In this document: piece after piece, positions 24,361-34,611 of the stretch
Layout: each line of letters begins with the position of its first letter
Numbering within the stretch: the stretch's first letter is position 1
DNA from: Microcosmobacter mediterraneus
Lineage (GTDB): Bacteria; Bacteroidota; Bacteroidia; Flavobacteriales; Flavobacteriaceae
Reading direction: 5' to 3'
Assembly: GCF_031846265.1 (NCBI RefSeq)
Contig: NZ_JAVRIA010000004.1
Span: forward strand, 62,001 to 126,000
DNA length: 64,000 nucleotides
Notes under the pieces: model-generated
What the model was told of the DNA's origin: nothing
Databases searched by the model: none
Seen by the model: only the letters and a program-made list of their open reading frames with translations
Translations under genes and position numbers: made by a program

Positions 24361-25428
24361 TTAAGCTTTATAATACTCAAAAGCTTCAATGATTAATGCA
24401 TTCTCAGCTTGGCAGTCATATTTGGGTTTACCAATAGCTTCAAGTAAAACAAAGTTGATGACACCATGAGAGTTTTTCTTATCAAATTTTAAGAGCTCTA
24501 TGATATGTTCGTAGTCGTCCTCATCTATACTTATTTTACCATACAAATTTTGAATATTTGTTTTTATAGTAGCTAAATCTTCTTTAGATAGATCTAATAA
24601 TTTATATGATAAATAAGATTCTAAAATCATACCAATGGCAACAGCTTCACCATGTAGCAACTCTTCTTTGGCATCATAATCTAAGAAGTACGATTCTATA
24701 GCATGACCAAGAGTATGCCCAAAATTTAAATATTTTCTAACACCATCTTCATTAGGATCTGAGTTAACAATATTGTTTTTTATAATTACAGATTCATAAA
24801 TCAGTTGCTCTAAATCTTCAATATGAAGTTGTGATAAATCTGATAAAGTATCCCAATACTTTCGGTCAGCAATTAAGCCATGTTTAAGCATTTCAGCTAG
24901 TCCAGAACGTAAATGATTTTGAGGTAGCGTTGCTAAAAATTCTGTATCAATAATAACCATTTCACCAGTTGCAATGACTCCAATTTGATTTTTTATAACA
25001 CCTAAATCAACACCAGTTTTCCCGCCAACAGAGGCATCAACCATAGCTAGTAAAGAGGTAGGTATGTTTATATAGTTAATACCACGTTTAAAAGTACAAG
25101 CTACAAAACCACCAAGATCAGTTACAACACCACCACCTAAATTAATAATTAAACTTTTTCTATCAAAACCTAGATCAGATAAGGCCTCCCAAACACTAGT
25201 GCAAGTGTCAATAGTTTTACTCATTTCACCTGCTTCAATTTCAATGATATCAAAAACGATATCGCTTTCAACTCTAGAGAGAAATAAAGGTAAACAAGAT
25301 TGGTGTGTGTTTTCATCTACAATAACCACAACTTTAGAGTAGTTTTTTTCAGCTAAATGAGTTTTTAAAACCTCATAAGCTTTTATATTAAAATGAATTT
25401 CGCAATCTTTTGCTAGTATAGAATTCAT
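24361..25428 (-). CDS. aroB: 3-dehydroquinate synthase
   Basis: Second step of the shikimate pathway: conversion of DAHP to 3-dehydroquinate, needing NAD and a divalent metal. The 355-residue protein has the NAD-binding segment NLGGGVVTDLGGFVACTFKRGINYINIPTSLLAMVDASVGGKTGVD, typical of AroB. GLAEMLKHGLI and NFGHTLGHAIE carry metal-binding Glu and His. Full length and intact. No other aro gene is nearby. It is divergent from proline dehydrogenase. Confidence 0.96.
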   Translation of the reverse strand: MNSILAKDCEIHFNIKAYEVLKTHLAEKNYSKVVVIVDENTHQSCLPLFLSRVESDIVFDIIEIEAGEMSKTIDTCTSVWEALSDLGFDRKSLIINLGGGVVTDLGGFVACTFKRGINYINIPTSLLAMVDASVGGKTGVDLGVIKNQIGVIATGEMVIIDTEFLATLPQNHLRSGLAEMLKHGLIADRKYWDTLSDLSQLHIEDLEQLIYESVIIKNNIVNSDPNEDGVRKYLNFGHTLGHAIESYFLDYDAKEELLHGEAVAIGMILESYLSYKLLDLSKEDLATIKTNIQNLYGKISIDEDDYEHIIELLKFDKKNSHGVINFVLLEAIGKPKYDCQAENALIIEAFEYYKA

Positions 25429-25495
25429 AGGTGTATCATAGCGTAATAGAGCTCGAAAATACTTAGATTTTCATAAAAAATAGCAAACGAATAAA

Positions 25496-25517
25496 TATAT
25501 TTGTGTAAATACTTTTG
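25496..25517 (+). promoter_or_regulatory. Tandem -7 boxes upstream of proline dehydrogenase
   Basis: TATATTTG (25496-25503) and TACTTTTG (25510-25517) are both exact TAnnTTTG matches, 14 bases apart. The second ends six bases before the ATG and would give a nearly leaderless transcript, so the first is the more likely promoter. Confidence 0.5.
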
Positions 25518-25522
25518 TGACG

Positions 25523-26692
25523 ATGACTAACACTCTTTTTGAAAATACTGAAATAGCTTTTCAGCTTAAATCAGATTCTGAATTAGAACGCGCTTACTTC
25601 TTGTTTAAAATGATATCACATCAGCCTTTAGTTAGGATTGGTACTGCTGCGACTAATTTTGCTTTAAAAGCTAATCTACCAGTAGAGGGATTAATTAGGT
25701 CAACAGTCTTTGATCATTTTTGTGGCGGCATTAACGAGGATGACTGCCTACCAGTAATCGATAATATGTATAGCAAAGGTGTGTGTTCTGTATTAGATTA
25801 TTCTGTAGAAGGTAAGGAGAGTAAAAACCAATTTGATGATGCTAAATCTAAGATATTAAAACTCATTCAATTTGCAGATGAGAAAGAGGCTATGCCAATT
25901 GTAGTTTTTAAACCAACAGGATTTGGTCGATTTTATCTTTTTGAAAAAAAAGGGAGAGGCGAAGCTTTTACTGATGATGAACAAGCTGAATGGTACAGAA
26001 TTGAAGACCGTTTTAAGGCTGTTTGTAGTTTGGCTAAAGAAAAAGATGTAGAGGTGCTTATTGATGCAGAAGAAAGTTGGATGCAAGATGCAGCAGATGA
26101 GCTTGTTGAGGATATGATGTGTTTGTATAACACTGAGAAAGCCATTGTTTATAATACCTTACAGACGTATCGTTGGGATCGTTTTGATTATTTAAAAAGT
26201 TTACATAATCGTGCTTTACAAGATGGGTTTACTGTAGGTATAAAAATTGTGAGAGGTGCTTACATGGAAAAAGAAAGAGATAGAGCAGAGGAGTACGGTT
26301 ATAAGTCGCCAATTTGTGCTGATAAAAAAACTACAGATGATAACTTTAATAGATCACTAACTTATATGCTTAATCATCTAGATTCAATTGCCTTGTTTAT
26401 TGGTACGCATAATGAAGAGAGTAGTTATTTAGCGATGCAGCTTATGGATAAATTAGGTATTGCCAAAGACAATAATAACGTTTGGTTTGGTCAATTGTAT
26501 GGCATGAGTGATCATATTAGCTTTAATCTAGCTGCAGAAGGTTATAATGTAGCTAAATATGTGCCTTTTGGACCAGTAAAGGATGTTATGCCATATCTTA
26601 TCAGGCGTGCTGAGGAAAACACCTCTGTTGCTGGTCAAACCAGTAGAGAGCTTAACCTACTTAAGCAAGAAAAGAAACGAAGACAACTATAA
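25523..26692 (+). CDS. Proline dehydrogenase (monofunctional PRODH)
   Basis: Flavin enzyme oxidising proline to pyrroline-5-carboxylate and passing electrons to quinone. The 389-residue TIM barrel shows VLDYSVEGKES, DAEESWMQDAAD, YNTLQTYRWDRFDYL, GIKIVRGAYMEKERDRA (flavin/substrate binding), ALFIGTHNEESS, FGQLYGMSDHIS and the C-terminal substrate motif YLIRRAEENTSV. It lacks the aldehyde dehydrogenase half of PutA, so a separate P5C dehydrogenase is expected elsewhere. The GTG two codons upstream lies in the -7 box; ATG is chosen. It ends two bases before the convergent kinase gene. Confidence 0.95.
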   Translation: MTNTLFENTEIAFQLKSDSELERAYFLFKMISHQPLVRIGTAATNFALKANLPVEGLIRSTVFDHFCGGINEDDCLPVIDNMYSKGVCSVLDYSVEGKESKNQFDDAKSKILKLIQFADEKEAMPIVVFKPTGFGRFYLFEKKGRGEAFTDDEQAEWYRIEDRFKAVCSLAKEKDVEVLIDAEESWMQDAADELVEDMMCLYNTEKAIVYNTLQTYRWDRFDYLKSLHNRALQDGFTVGIKIVRGAYMEKERDRAEEYGYKSPICADKKTTDDNFNRSLTYMLNHLDSIALFIGTHNEESSYLAMQLMDKLGIAKDNNNVWFGQLYGMSDHISFNLAAEGYNVAKYVPFGPVKDVMPYLIRRAEENTSVAGQTSRELNLLKQEKKRRQL

Positions 26693-26693
26693 T

Positions 26694-29045
26694 TTAACCG
26701 AACTGGTACCACTTTTTCTTTTGCGGTGTGCTTCCATAGCCATAACCATAGCCTTTCTTTTTCTTTGTGCTATTAAGTAAAGTTACCATATTTGGTAATC
26801 GTTTTTCATCGTGCATGGTTTGAGCAATATGTAATTGACGTTTATCAATATTATCCGCGCTAACTACATAAACTACCATATCTGCATGATCGCTAATTAG
26901 TAAAGTATCAGTAACTAGACCAACAGCTGCAGTATCTACAATAATATAATCGTAATCTTTTTTTACGGTTTTGAATAATTCATCCACTCTATCACTCATT
27001 AAGAGTTCGGCAGGATTTGGAGGAATAGTTCCAGAAGGAATAATACTTAAAGAGTCATTGTCTTTAACTTTAATAATAATATCTTCTACTTTAATGCTTG
27101 GGTCAGATATATAATCTGTAAGTCCTTTCTTTGCTTTTATACTCAAATACTCATTAACTCTAGGGACTCTAATATCTGTCTCTATGATTAATGTTTTCTT
27201 TTCAGAAAATGATATTGATGACGCTAAGTTAATAGATGTATGAGATTTGCCTTCTTGACTGGTTGTTGAGGTAACAAAAACTACTTTACATTTAGATGCA
27301 ACACTTTTTAGCATAAAATCTATATTAGATCTAACAATTCTAAAAGCCTCTGCTTTGGGTGAGTAATCTACCTTGTTAACCAATCGCTTTTTCTTTGAGG
27401 ATTTAGGAATATCTCCTATAAATGGAATATTTAATATTTCATTTAAATCATTTTTGGTATGTATCTTAGTATCAAACTCTTCTTTAATAAAAATAAGTGT
27501 CATTGGTAATAAAAGCCCAAGAACTAATGCTGAAAGATAGACTAAACCTTTTTTAGGTGAAATTGGTCTTGTAGTTGCATAAGATGCATCAATAATTTTA
27601 GCGTTAGGAGAAGACATTCCAAGTGAAATTGCTGTTTCTTCACGTTTTTGTAATAAATACAAATACAATGACTCTTTGATATCTTGTTGACGCTTTATAT
27701 CTCTAAACTTTCGTTCTTTAGTTGGAGCAGAATAAATTTGAGCACTAATGCGTCGATCTTCTTGATTGAGTGCATTTAATGTTATTTGGTTTGCTGATTG
27801 AATGTTTTCTAAACTCTGATTTAGGTTATCCTTTAAGGCTCTAATTTGATTATTAAGGTTAACAACCGTTGGGTTTTTTTCGCTAGAATTTTTTAATATC
27901 CTGTTACGTTGTAATACCAACTCATTATGGCTTTTGGTAATCTGAGATACTGAGTTATCAGCAATACCAACATCTGCAGGCAGTAAATCAGCATTTGTAT
28001 CATTGTCCTTTAAATGATCTTTCATATAGTCAATAAGCTGTATCTGATTTGAAGTAGCAATTAGCTTTGCTTCATTTTCTTTCTCGCTTTGTAAGAAAAT
28101 ATTTGATTGTGCAGATAAGGCTGTAAGTCTATTATCTTTTTGTAAGCTTTCTGCTGTGTAATCTACTTGTTCTAATTCATTAGAAACAATATTTAGACGG
28201 TTATTAATAAAGTCTGATGTGATTTTCACAATCTGCTCTTTATCATTGATAACATCATCATTGTATTTTTCTACAATTTTATCTAGTATTTGATTAGCTT
28301 TATTTTTAATGTTTTCATTTAAAGTTAATTTTACCACACTAGAGGTTTCATCTGTAGCTTGAACTTTTAATTTTCTTAAATAGGTTTCAACTGCTGAAGA
28401 CATTGAAGATATCTTCACTTTAATAGACCTTCCTATTAAGGGTTTATCGTCCTTAATCTCATTAGGGATAATAATAAAATCACCAAAACCAGATTTTATA
28501 CGATCACCAAAGGCATAATTTTTACCATCTGGTGACCCTAATTTTAAAATATCTTTTCCGCCTTCATTAGATAATAAAAATTTAGAATCTGATTTTATAT
28601 TAATATAAAATGACGTGTCAATTTTGTGTACAACAGAGTCTGAAGCAAAGAAATTAATTAGAATAGGAGGGTTTTTAAATAACTCTTGCTCTTTAATTCT
28701 TCCTTGCTCATAATATTGGATATTCAAATCTAAATCGTCAACTACTTTACCAATAATTGTTCTTGATTTAATGATCTCAATTTCATCAGAGACTTTATTG
28801 TAGGTGTTAGAGAATGGTCCAAAATTTTGAAGCGCAGTAATCTCTTTCAAAGAGTTATTTTGTTTATCCTCTTCTTTAATTTTTATGACTGCAGTGGCTT
28901 GATATTGATAATTAGCATATCTCAAGTACAAAAAAGCTATTCCTAAAAAGAATATTATAGAAAGCAAAATTAACTTCCAACGCCTTGTAAATGCATCTAA
29001 CCTATTTATTGCATTAAAATTATGTCTACTAGATGTTGAATTCAT
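26694..29045 (-). CDS. Polysaccharide biosynthesis tyrosine autokinase (Wzc-like)
   Basis: Inner-membrane co-polymerase and BY-kinase controlling chain length and export. The 783-residue protein has TM1 near residues 28-45, a Wzz-type periplasmic domain, a long coiled-coil region (about 250-430), TM2 near 500 after a Pro-rich TTRPISPKKG, then a cytoplasmic kinase: Walker A TSTTSQEGKSHTSINLA, Walker A' LIIETDIRVPRV, Walker B YIIVDTAAVGLV. The tail carries the tyrosine cluster GYGYGYG and a final KKKWYQFG, the expected autophosphorylation sites. It is the last gene of the export operon after the OPX gene. Confidence 0.93.
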   Translation of the reverse strand: MNSTSSRHNFNAINRLDAFTRRWKLILLSIIFFLGIAFLYLRYANYQYQATAVIKIKEEDKQNNSLKEITALQNFGPFSNTYNKVSDEIEIIKSRTIIGKVVDDLDLNIQYYEQGRIKEQELFKNPPILINFFASDSVVHKIDTSFYINIKSDSKFLLSNEGGKDILKLGSPDGKNYAFGDRIKSGFGDFIIIPNEIKDDKPLIGRSIKVKISSMSSAVETYLRKLKVQATDETSSVVKLTLNENIKNKANQILDKIVEKYNDDVINDKEQIVKITSDFINNRLNIVSNELEQVDYTAESLQKDNRLTALSAQSNIFLQSEKENEAKLIATSNQIQLIDYMKDHLKDNDTNADLLPADVGIADNSVSQITKSHNELVLQRNRILKNSSEKNPTVVNLNNQIRALKDNLNQSLENIQSANQITLNALNQEDRRISAQIYSAPTKERKFRDIKRQQDIKESLYLYLLQKREETAISLGMSSPNAKIIDASYATTRPISPKKGLVYLSALVLGLLLPMTLIFIKEEFDTKIHTKNDLNEILNIPFIGDIPKSSKKKRLVNKVDYSPKAEAFRIVRSNIDFMLKSVASKCKVVFVTSTTSQEGKSHTSINLASSISFSEKKTLIIETDIRVPRVNEYLSIKAKKGLTDYISDPSIKVEDIIIKVKDNDSLSIIPSGTIPPNPAELLMSDRVDELFKTVKKDYDYIIVDTAAVGLVTDTLLISDHADMVVYVVSADNIDKRQLHIAQTMHDEKRLPNMVTLLNSTKKKKGYGYGYGSTPQKKKWYQFG

Positions 29046-29055
29046 AACAATTGTA

Positions 29056-29856
29056 TTATCTAATTAAAATAGCAATGATAGTGGCTATTGTTCCGATAGC
29101 AGAAACAACGAGACCATTATTTTGGTTGTAGCTTGATTGTCTTATACGAGCTTTGTTAGGCTCAACATAGATAACATCGTTTTGTGTTAAGTAATATACT
29201 GGTGAGTTAACAACCGAAATTGACGTTAAATCTATTTTGGCATATTTTTTTTGCCCATCAACTTCTCTAATTAAAAAAATATTATCTCGTTTTCCGTAAA
29301 TACTAAGATCACCAGCTAAACCTAAGGCCTCTGGAATTGAAATACGCTCATCCTGAACTGTAAATGTTCCTGGTCTATTAACTTCGCCAAGTACTGAAAT
29401 TGTAAAATTAGCAAGCCTAATATTTACAATTGGATCTTTGATATACTCTGAAAGTATAGTTTTCATTTTCACTGTAGCTTCAGTTCTTGTGAGTCCGCCA
29501 AGCTTTACAGTACCAATCACAGGAAACTCTATATTTCCTTCCTTATCTATTAAATAGGTAAGCATTCTGCGTTGACCTTGTGTATTTAAATCAGTAGTAA
29601 TACTAGACATTGCATCATAGGTTACTGCAGGTAAGTTGAAAGGTTTTACAGCTTCAGGATCTAAACCTGAGACGTTTATGGTAATTAAATCGTCTGCTTT
29701 ATAGATGATTTCAAATGAGTTTTGTTTTGGAAAATCTTCAGATGATATTGGTTCATCTTGAAAATATACGATGTCTTTGCGAGAGCCACAGGAGAACATA
29801 CTCAGCGTAAGCATTAAAACAAGGACTTTTATTGTAATTGAGTTTTTGGTTGACAT
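29056..29856 (-). CDS. Polysaccharide export outer-membrane lipoprotein (OPX, Wza-like)
   Basis: 266 residues. The signal peptide ends in a lipobox (LSMFSCGS), placing it in the outer membrane. DLITINVSGLDPEAVKPFN and the GNIEFPVIGTVKLGGLTRTEA stretch form the polysaccharide export domain, followed by a SLBB domain ANFTISVLGEVNRPGTFTVQDERISIPEALGLAGDL. A final hydrophobic helix (GLVVSAIGTIATIIAILI) is probably membrane-spanning. It should form the export channel partnered with the Wzc-like kinase ten bases downstream. Confidence 0.93.
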   Translation of the reverse strand: MSTKNSITIKVLVLMLTLSMFSCGSRKDIVYFQDEPISSEDFPKQNSFEIIYKADDLITINVSGLDPEAVKPFNLPAVTYDAMSSITTDLNTQGQRRMLTYLIDKEGNIEFPVIGTVKLGGLTRTEATVKMKTILSEYIKDPIVNIRLANFTISVLGEVNRPGTFTVQDERISIPEALGLAGDLSIYGKRDNIFLIREVDGQKKYAKIDLTSISVVNSPVYYLTQNDVIYVEPNKARIRQSSYNQNNGLVVSAIGTIATIIAILIR

Positions 29857-29862
29857 TTTAAA

Positions 29863-31764
29863 TTATGATTTGGTTGTTTTATTATCTAGAATTTCAAATT
29901 TGGAATTATTGGATACATACTCAGGAACTAGGTCTTTTATAAGAGAGACAATGCTAAGTATATTTGATGTTTTGCTTTTTACACACAATGTATTGATTTT
30001 ACGCTCAACACTACTTTGGTCTACACGTTTTGCTTTAGCTATCATTATTTTTTCATGGTAGGTTGGCTTTGTGTTTTCGTCATTAGCTAGTAATTCTTCA
30101 AAAATCTTTTCTCCTGGACGTAAGCCTGAAATTTTTATATCTACATCTTCAGGATATCTAAGACCAGAAAGAATAATCATGTTCTTAGCTAAGTCATAAA
30201 TTTTAATAGCTTCTCCCATATCAAATACAAATATCTCACCACCACTTCCCATTGCAGCTGCTTCTAAGACTAGTTGGCAAGCTTCTGGGATAGTCATAAA
30301 GTAGCGTGTAATATCTTTGTGTGTTACAGTAATTGGACCACCATTTTCTATTTGCTTTTTAAATAAAGGTATAACAGAACCATTAGAGCCTAAAACATTG
30401 CCAAATCTTGTTGTGATAAATTTAGTTTTCCCAAGTCCTTTTAGGCAACTTGTATATAACTCAGCAATACGTTTTGTTGCTCCCATTACATTTGTTGGGT
30501 TAACCGCTTTATCTGTAGAGATTAATACAAATTTTTCTACACCATGTTTAACAGATAAGTCTGCTATGTTTTTTGTACCTTGAATATTTACATCTACAGC
30601 TTCATGTGGAAAATCTTCCATTAATGGCACATGTTTGTATGCCGCAGCATGAAATACCAACATTGGTCTATATTTACTAAAAATAGCATCCATTCGTTTT
30701 GAATCTCTAACATCTGCTATTACTGAAACTACGTTGAGAGCATTATTCTGTTTTAGCTCTTGTTGAATTTCGTATAAAGGAGACTCTGAATTATCTACAA
30801 GGATTAATTTTTTATAATTATAGTTTCTCAGTTTTCTAACAATTTCACTTCCAATGGATCCTGCTGCTCCAGTAACTAATAAAGTTTTTGAGTCGTATTC
30901 ATCCTTTAGAGCTGGGTTATCAATAGAAATGGGTTCTCTACCTAATAAATCCTCAATTTTAAAATCATGAATCTGTCCAACATTTAAATCACCATCTATC
31001 CAATTTTGAACAGGAGGAGCTATCTTAACTTTAATGTCTAATGAAAATAGTTGGCTACATATTTGTAGAAGTCTATAAGACTCTATAGTTTGAATAGATA
31101 CTATGACTTCAGCGACATTATTCTTTTCAATAAACTCTTTTGTTATATGATCTATACTATGTACTCTAAGCTGATTAATTTTTTTACCAATTTTCTGTTT
31201 ATCGTCATCGATAAAACCAATAACTTCTAATTCTGATTTTTTATCATTTGATATAGCATCATAGGTAAGCAGTCCAAGATTTCCAGCTCCAAAAATCAAT
31301 ACATTTTTTTGATGCTTTATCTCCTGAATTAATTGGTTATAAATAGACTTAATCATTAATTTAAAGCCAATTAAAAATATAATATTCAGAAGTAGATGAA
31401 TGTAAATTATCGATCCAGGAATATTAATTAAAGTATCTGTATTAAATTTACGAGAAACAAAAGTAGCCACGATAAGAACTGTGGCTAAGATGTTTATACT
31501 AGTAAACAAATTTAATATATCCTTAAAACCTGTAAATCTAACAACTCCCTTTTGTGATCCTAAAACAATTAGACTTAATAATGAAATTACTGCAATGTAT
31601 GGTAATTGTAGTGCGAGTCTTGAAATGTCAAATTCAAATTCAAAATTGAATCGTATGAGATGAGCTAAAAAGTAAGTTGATAGAATGATACATACATCAA
31701 TGAATAGTATGAGCCATTTTGGCGCATAACGTTGAGAAATTTTATGTAAATATCGAGTTATCAT
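29863..31764 (-). CDS. UDP-GlcNAc 4,6-dehydratase-like membrane protein (PglF/WbpM/CapD family)
   Basis: 633 residues. Four N-terminal membrane helices span about residues 15-125, then a first Rossmann module (NVLIFGAGNLGLLTY), then the catalytic SDR domain with TLLVTGAAGSIGSEIVRKL and VLISTDKAVNPTNVMGATKR, where Met replaces the usual Tyr of YxxxK, as in PglF and WbpM. Expected to convert UDP-GlcNAc to UDP-4-keto-6-deoxy-GlcNAc. It overlaps the aminotransferase gene by four bases, the pairing seen in bacillosamine-type pathways. Chain continues to the OPX gene with a 6-base gap. Confidence 0.92.
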   Translation of the reverse strand: MITRYLHKISQRYAPKWLILFIDVCIILSTYFLAHLIRFNFEFEFDISRLALQLPYIAVISLLSLIVLGSQKGVVRFTGFKDILNLFTSINILATVLIVATFVSRKFNTDTLINIPGSIIYIHLLLNIIFLIGFKLMIKSIYNQLIQEIKHQKNVLIFGAGNLGLLTYDAISNDKKSELEVIGFIDDDKQKIGKKINQLRVHSIDHITKEFIEKNNVAEVIVSIQTIESYRLLQICSQLFSLDIKVKIAPPVQNWIDGDLNVGQIHDFKIEDLLGREPISIDNPALKDEYDSKTLLVTGAAGSIGSEIVRKLRNYNYKKLILVDNSESPLYEIQQELKQNNALNVVSVIADVRDSKRMDAIFSKYRPMLVFHAAAYKHVPLMEDFPHEAVDVNIQGTKNIADLSVKHGVEKFVLISTDKAVNPTNVMGATKRIAELYTSCLKGLGKTKFITTRFGNVLGSNGSVIPLFKKQIENGGPITVTHKDITRYFMTIPEACQLVLEAAAMGSGGEIFVFDMGEAIKIYDLAKNMIILSGLRYPEDVDIKISGLRPGEKIFEELLANDENTKPTYHEKIMIAKAKRVDQSSVERKINTLCVKSKTSNILSIVSLIKDLVPEYVSNNSKFEILDNKTTKS

Positions 31765-32885
31765 TTTTTGAAAAATGATTTAATTGCATCTAAAACTCGT
31801 TGACGTTCAGCGTCTTTTAAGTTAGATCCACTTGGTAAACATAGTCCTTTTTTAAATAAATCATCAGAAATTCCGTTTAAATATTTAGGTGCATCTTTGA
31901 ATATTGGTTGTTGATGCATAGGTTTCCATAGTGGTCTAGACTCAATATTAAATCCATTTAAGTGCTCAATTAATTGATGTTTTTGATTTTCTGAATGAAG
32001 TAAAATACAGCTCAACCAACGATTGGTAAAATACTCTTTTGGTGCTTCAATAAACGATATATGTTCAATATCCTTTAGGTTAGACTTATAGTAATCATAG
32101 TTGGCTCTTCGTTGCTGAACTCTTTGGTTTATCACTGTCATCTGTCCACGACCAATACCAGCTAAAACATTAGACATTCTGTAATTATAACCAATTTTAG
32201 AATGCAGATATTCTACAGCTTTATCTCTAGCTTGAGTTGATAAAAAAACGGCTTCATCTCTAAGTTTTTTTGATTTCGTTACCAAAGCTCCACCACCAGA
32301 AGTTGTAATAATTTTATTTCCATTAAAGGATAAAATAGAGATATCACCAAAGGTGCCACATTTACGATTTTTATAGGTGCTTCCTAATGCTTCAGCACTA
32401 TCTTCTAATATTGGTATATCATAAGATTTAGCAATACTATGAATTTCATCTACCTTGTAAGGCATACCATATAAATGCACAGCAATAATTGCTTTGGGTT
32501 TTTTGCCGTTAGCTATTCTGTCTTTTATGGCTTCCTCTAATGTGTTTGGGCAAATATTCCAAGTCTCAGATTCACTATCTACAAAAATAGGTGTAGCACC
32601 TAGATAAACTATTGGATTTGCAGAAGCTGAAAACGTTTTACTTTGGCAGATTACTTCATCGCCAACGCCAACGTCTAATAATTGTAAAGCTAAGTGAATA
32701 GCAGCTGTACCTGAACTAAGTGCTGCTGCATGTATATCTTCTTTTAAATAAGTCTCAATATCATTTTCAAAACCGTCCACGTTAGGACCTAAAGGTGCAA
32801 TCCAATTTGTAGCAAAGGCTTCATCTATAAAAGACTGTTCTTTGCCGCACATATGAGGAGAAGATAACCAAATCTTGGATTCCAT
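31761..32885 (-). CDS. DegT/DnrJ/EryC1/StrS aminotransferase (PglE-like)
   Basis: 374 residues, PLP-dependent. The PLP lysine lies in ILSFNGNKIITTSGGGALVT, very close to the LSFNGNKIITTSGGG of Campylobacter PglE. Other landmarks are LSSGTAAIHLALQLL, DEVICQSKTFSASANPIVYLGATPIFVDSE and LEDSAEALGSTYKNRKCGTFGDISI. Expected to aminate C4 of UDP-4-keto-6-deoxy-GlcNAc made by the gene beside it. It begins the second part of the polysaccharide locus; a 143-base gap without a clear promoter separates it from the upstream flavoprotein. Confidence 0.92.
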   Translation of the reverse strand: MESKIWLSSPHMCGKEQSFIDEAFATNWIAPLGPNVDGFENDIETYLKEDIHAAALSSGTAAIHLALQLLDVGVGDEVICQSKTFSASANPIVYLGATPIFVDSESETWNICPNTLEEAIKDRIANGKKPKAIIAVHLYGMPYKVDEIHSIAKSYDIPILEDSAEALGSTYKNRKCGTFGDISILSFNGNKIITTSGGGALVTKSKKLRDEAVFLSTQARDKAVEYLHSKIGYNYRMSNVLAGIGRGQMTVINQRVQQRRANYDYYKSNLKDIEHISFIEAPKEYFTNRWLSCILLHSENQKHQLIEHLNGFNIESRPLWKPMHQQPIFKDAPKYLNGISDDLFKKGLCLPSGSNLKDAERQRVLDAIKSFFKK

Positions 32886-33028
32886 AAACTCTTGTTTAGT
32901 AAGTTAATTTTAATTTTGGGGAACTAAATATTAAATTATTGAGCTCAATATGCAATTTATGCAAGTGCATTACCAAATAAACACGATGAAATCCAAAAAA
33001 TAACGATTCTTTGGTAATTTTGTCTAAG

Positions 33029-34600
33029 TTAGTAACTACTGTTTAACTGTTTAGCTAATTCTTTTCCTAGATAAATTATTCTGCCACAATGTTCTATATG
33101 CCAAAGCGCTTGCGAATTAATAATGTTTCCTGCTAGTAAAGGTCCAGCGATATAAAGATTAGAACTAGCTTGAAAATTTTCATCAACAGTAAACCCTCTT
33201 AATGAAGCATTAGGTGTACATAGATTAGAGGATATCACTTGATCTAATAATGGGCTAACGGTTTCTGAGTTTAATGTTTTACCTCCAGTGCAGTTAATGA
33301 CAACATCAACTGTTCTTTCTGAAATAATAGGAGTGGAGTCTCTTTTTATTTTATAGCTAAACCTTAATTTATCGGATTCATCAGGAATAATGGCTTCAAA
33401 GTACCCTTTTAAATTTATTAGTTTTTGAGCTTTAATAAGATTGTCTACTACATCTGTGTAGTGCTTACCAGCTCTTCTTTGTCTTTTTCCAATTTCATTA
33501 CCATAGTGGCACGCAAAAGCTTTTAATTCTGTATTTGTGAGTTTAGGTAATAATGCTTTAAAACCATTAGAAATAGGAACTTCTGTAATGGCTGCACTAT
33601 AACTTTTGTGCTCTGCAATATCTAAATCTTTTTGGGCTGCTTCGTAGATTTCTTTTGCTGTTACGTTCTCCTTGTCAGCAAGTTTTAATAAATGATTAGG
33701 AATAAAAACGATTTTTTTTGTGTTTTTATTCACTGCAGAATTTGGTAATTCACCTTGAGGCGAAATTACAGTGATAGTATTAATCTGATCTTTAATATCT
33801 TGTATATCATTTATTTTGTATATCATTTCCATGGCACTTGCATTGGAACCTATGATTACAAAATTTAATTTTTCAGAGGAGGTTCTTGCTTTTTCAGTAA
33901 TCGTATTTAGATTCTTTCTAAATCCTGTTCTATATGGATCACCAATTAAAATACACTGATCTTTATATAGTTGATTAAATGTTTTAGGCCAAAGTTGTTT
34001 TATTGGTGGAATACCAACAGATAGAACTACTTTTTTGGAGCTTAACTTGGTCTGATTATTCTTTAACTGTAAAGAGAATACGTTACTATCTTCTCTGTTA
34101 ACACTAAATACTTCATCGTTAACGAAGTTTATGTGTATCGTTTCAAAAGCTTTTGTTTTATTTATGATGTTATTAAGCTTTTGCGAGATGTATTTTCCAA
34201 AAAAGCGTCTTGGAATATAAATATTTTCCCAATTATTATTTGCAATTTCATCTTTATGAGTATTAACCCAGTTTTTTGTTAATACGCCACCTTTATCTAG
34301 TAAATTCTCAATTAAAAGCTCCTTATTTTTAGATAACCACGAAATAAAATTTTCACGCTCTTTGCCTTCAGGTAAAAAGTCAGCTAAAGAGGTAATAAGT
34401 AAAGCTGTTGCACCAGATCGATTACCATAAGCAAGACCAGTGAAATGCTCCTCACTTTTTTCAATGACAGTAATGTTAACCTTATTTTGAGGGCTTTTCG
34501 CCATTAATTGATTTAATAATGGTATCAAAGTATAGGATGTAGCAATCCCTGAACCTATGAAGGTTATATCTTGTATTATATTTCTGTAGTTATCTGTCAT
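33029..34600 (-). CDS. FAD/NAD(P)-binding protein (HI0933/PF13454-like)
   Basis: 523 residues. N-terminal dinucleotide-binding motif DITFIGSGIATSYTLIPLLNQL, followed by VTVIEKSEEHFTGLAYGNRSG, typical of the FAD-NAD(P)-binding family PF13454. A second nucleotide fold appears at NFVIIGSNASAMEMIYKI (about 250), and a C-terminal FAD contact at NLYIAGPLLAGNIINSQALWHIE. The family includes N-hydroxylase-like and uncharacterised oxidoreductases; substrate is unknown. It sits within the glycan locus, 11 bases after the FemAB-like gene, so a role in precursor oxidation is plausible but unproven. Confidence 0.8.
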   Translation of the reverse strand: MTDNYRNIIQDITFIGSGIATSYTLIPLLNQLMAKSPQNKVNITVIEKSEEHFTGLAYGNRSGATALLITSLADFLPEGKERENFISWLSKNKELLIENLLDKGGVLTKNWVNTHKDEIANNNWENIYIPRRFFGKYISQKLNNIINKTKAFETIHINFVNDEVFSVNREDSNVFSLQLKNNQTKLSSKKVVLSVGIPPIKQLWPKTFNQLYKDQCILIGDPYRTGFRKNLNTITEKARTSSEKLNFVIIGSNASAMEMIYKINDIQDIKDQINTITVISPQGELPNSAVNKNTKKIVFIPNHLLKLADKENVTAKEIYEAAQKDLDIAEHKSYSAAITEVPISNGFKALLPKLTNTELKAFACHYGNEIGKRQRRAGKHYTDVVDNLIKAQKLINLKGYFEAIIPDESDKLRFSYKIKRDSTPIISERTVDVVINCTGGKTLNSETVSPLLDQVISSNLCTPNASLRGFTVDENFQASSNLYIAGPLLAGNIINSQALWHIEHCGRIIYLGKELAKQLNSSY

Positions 34601-34611
34601 TTAGATGATTA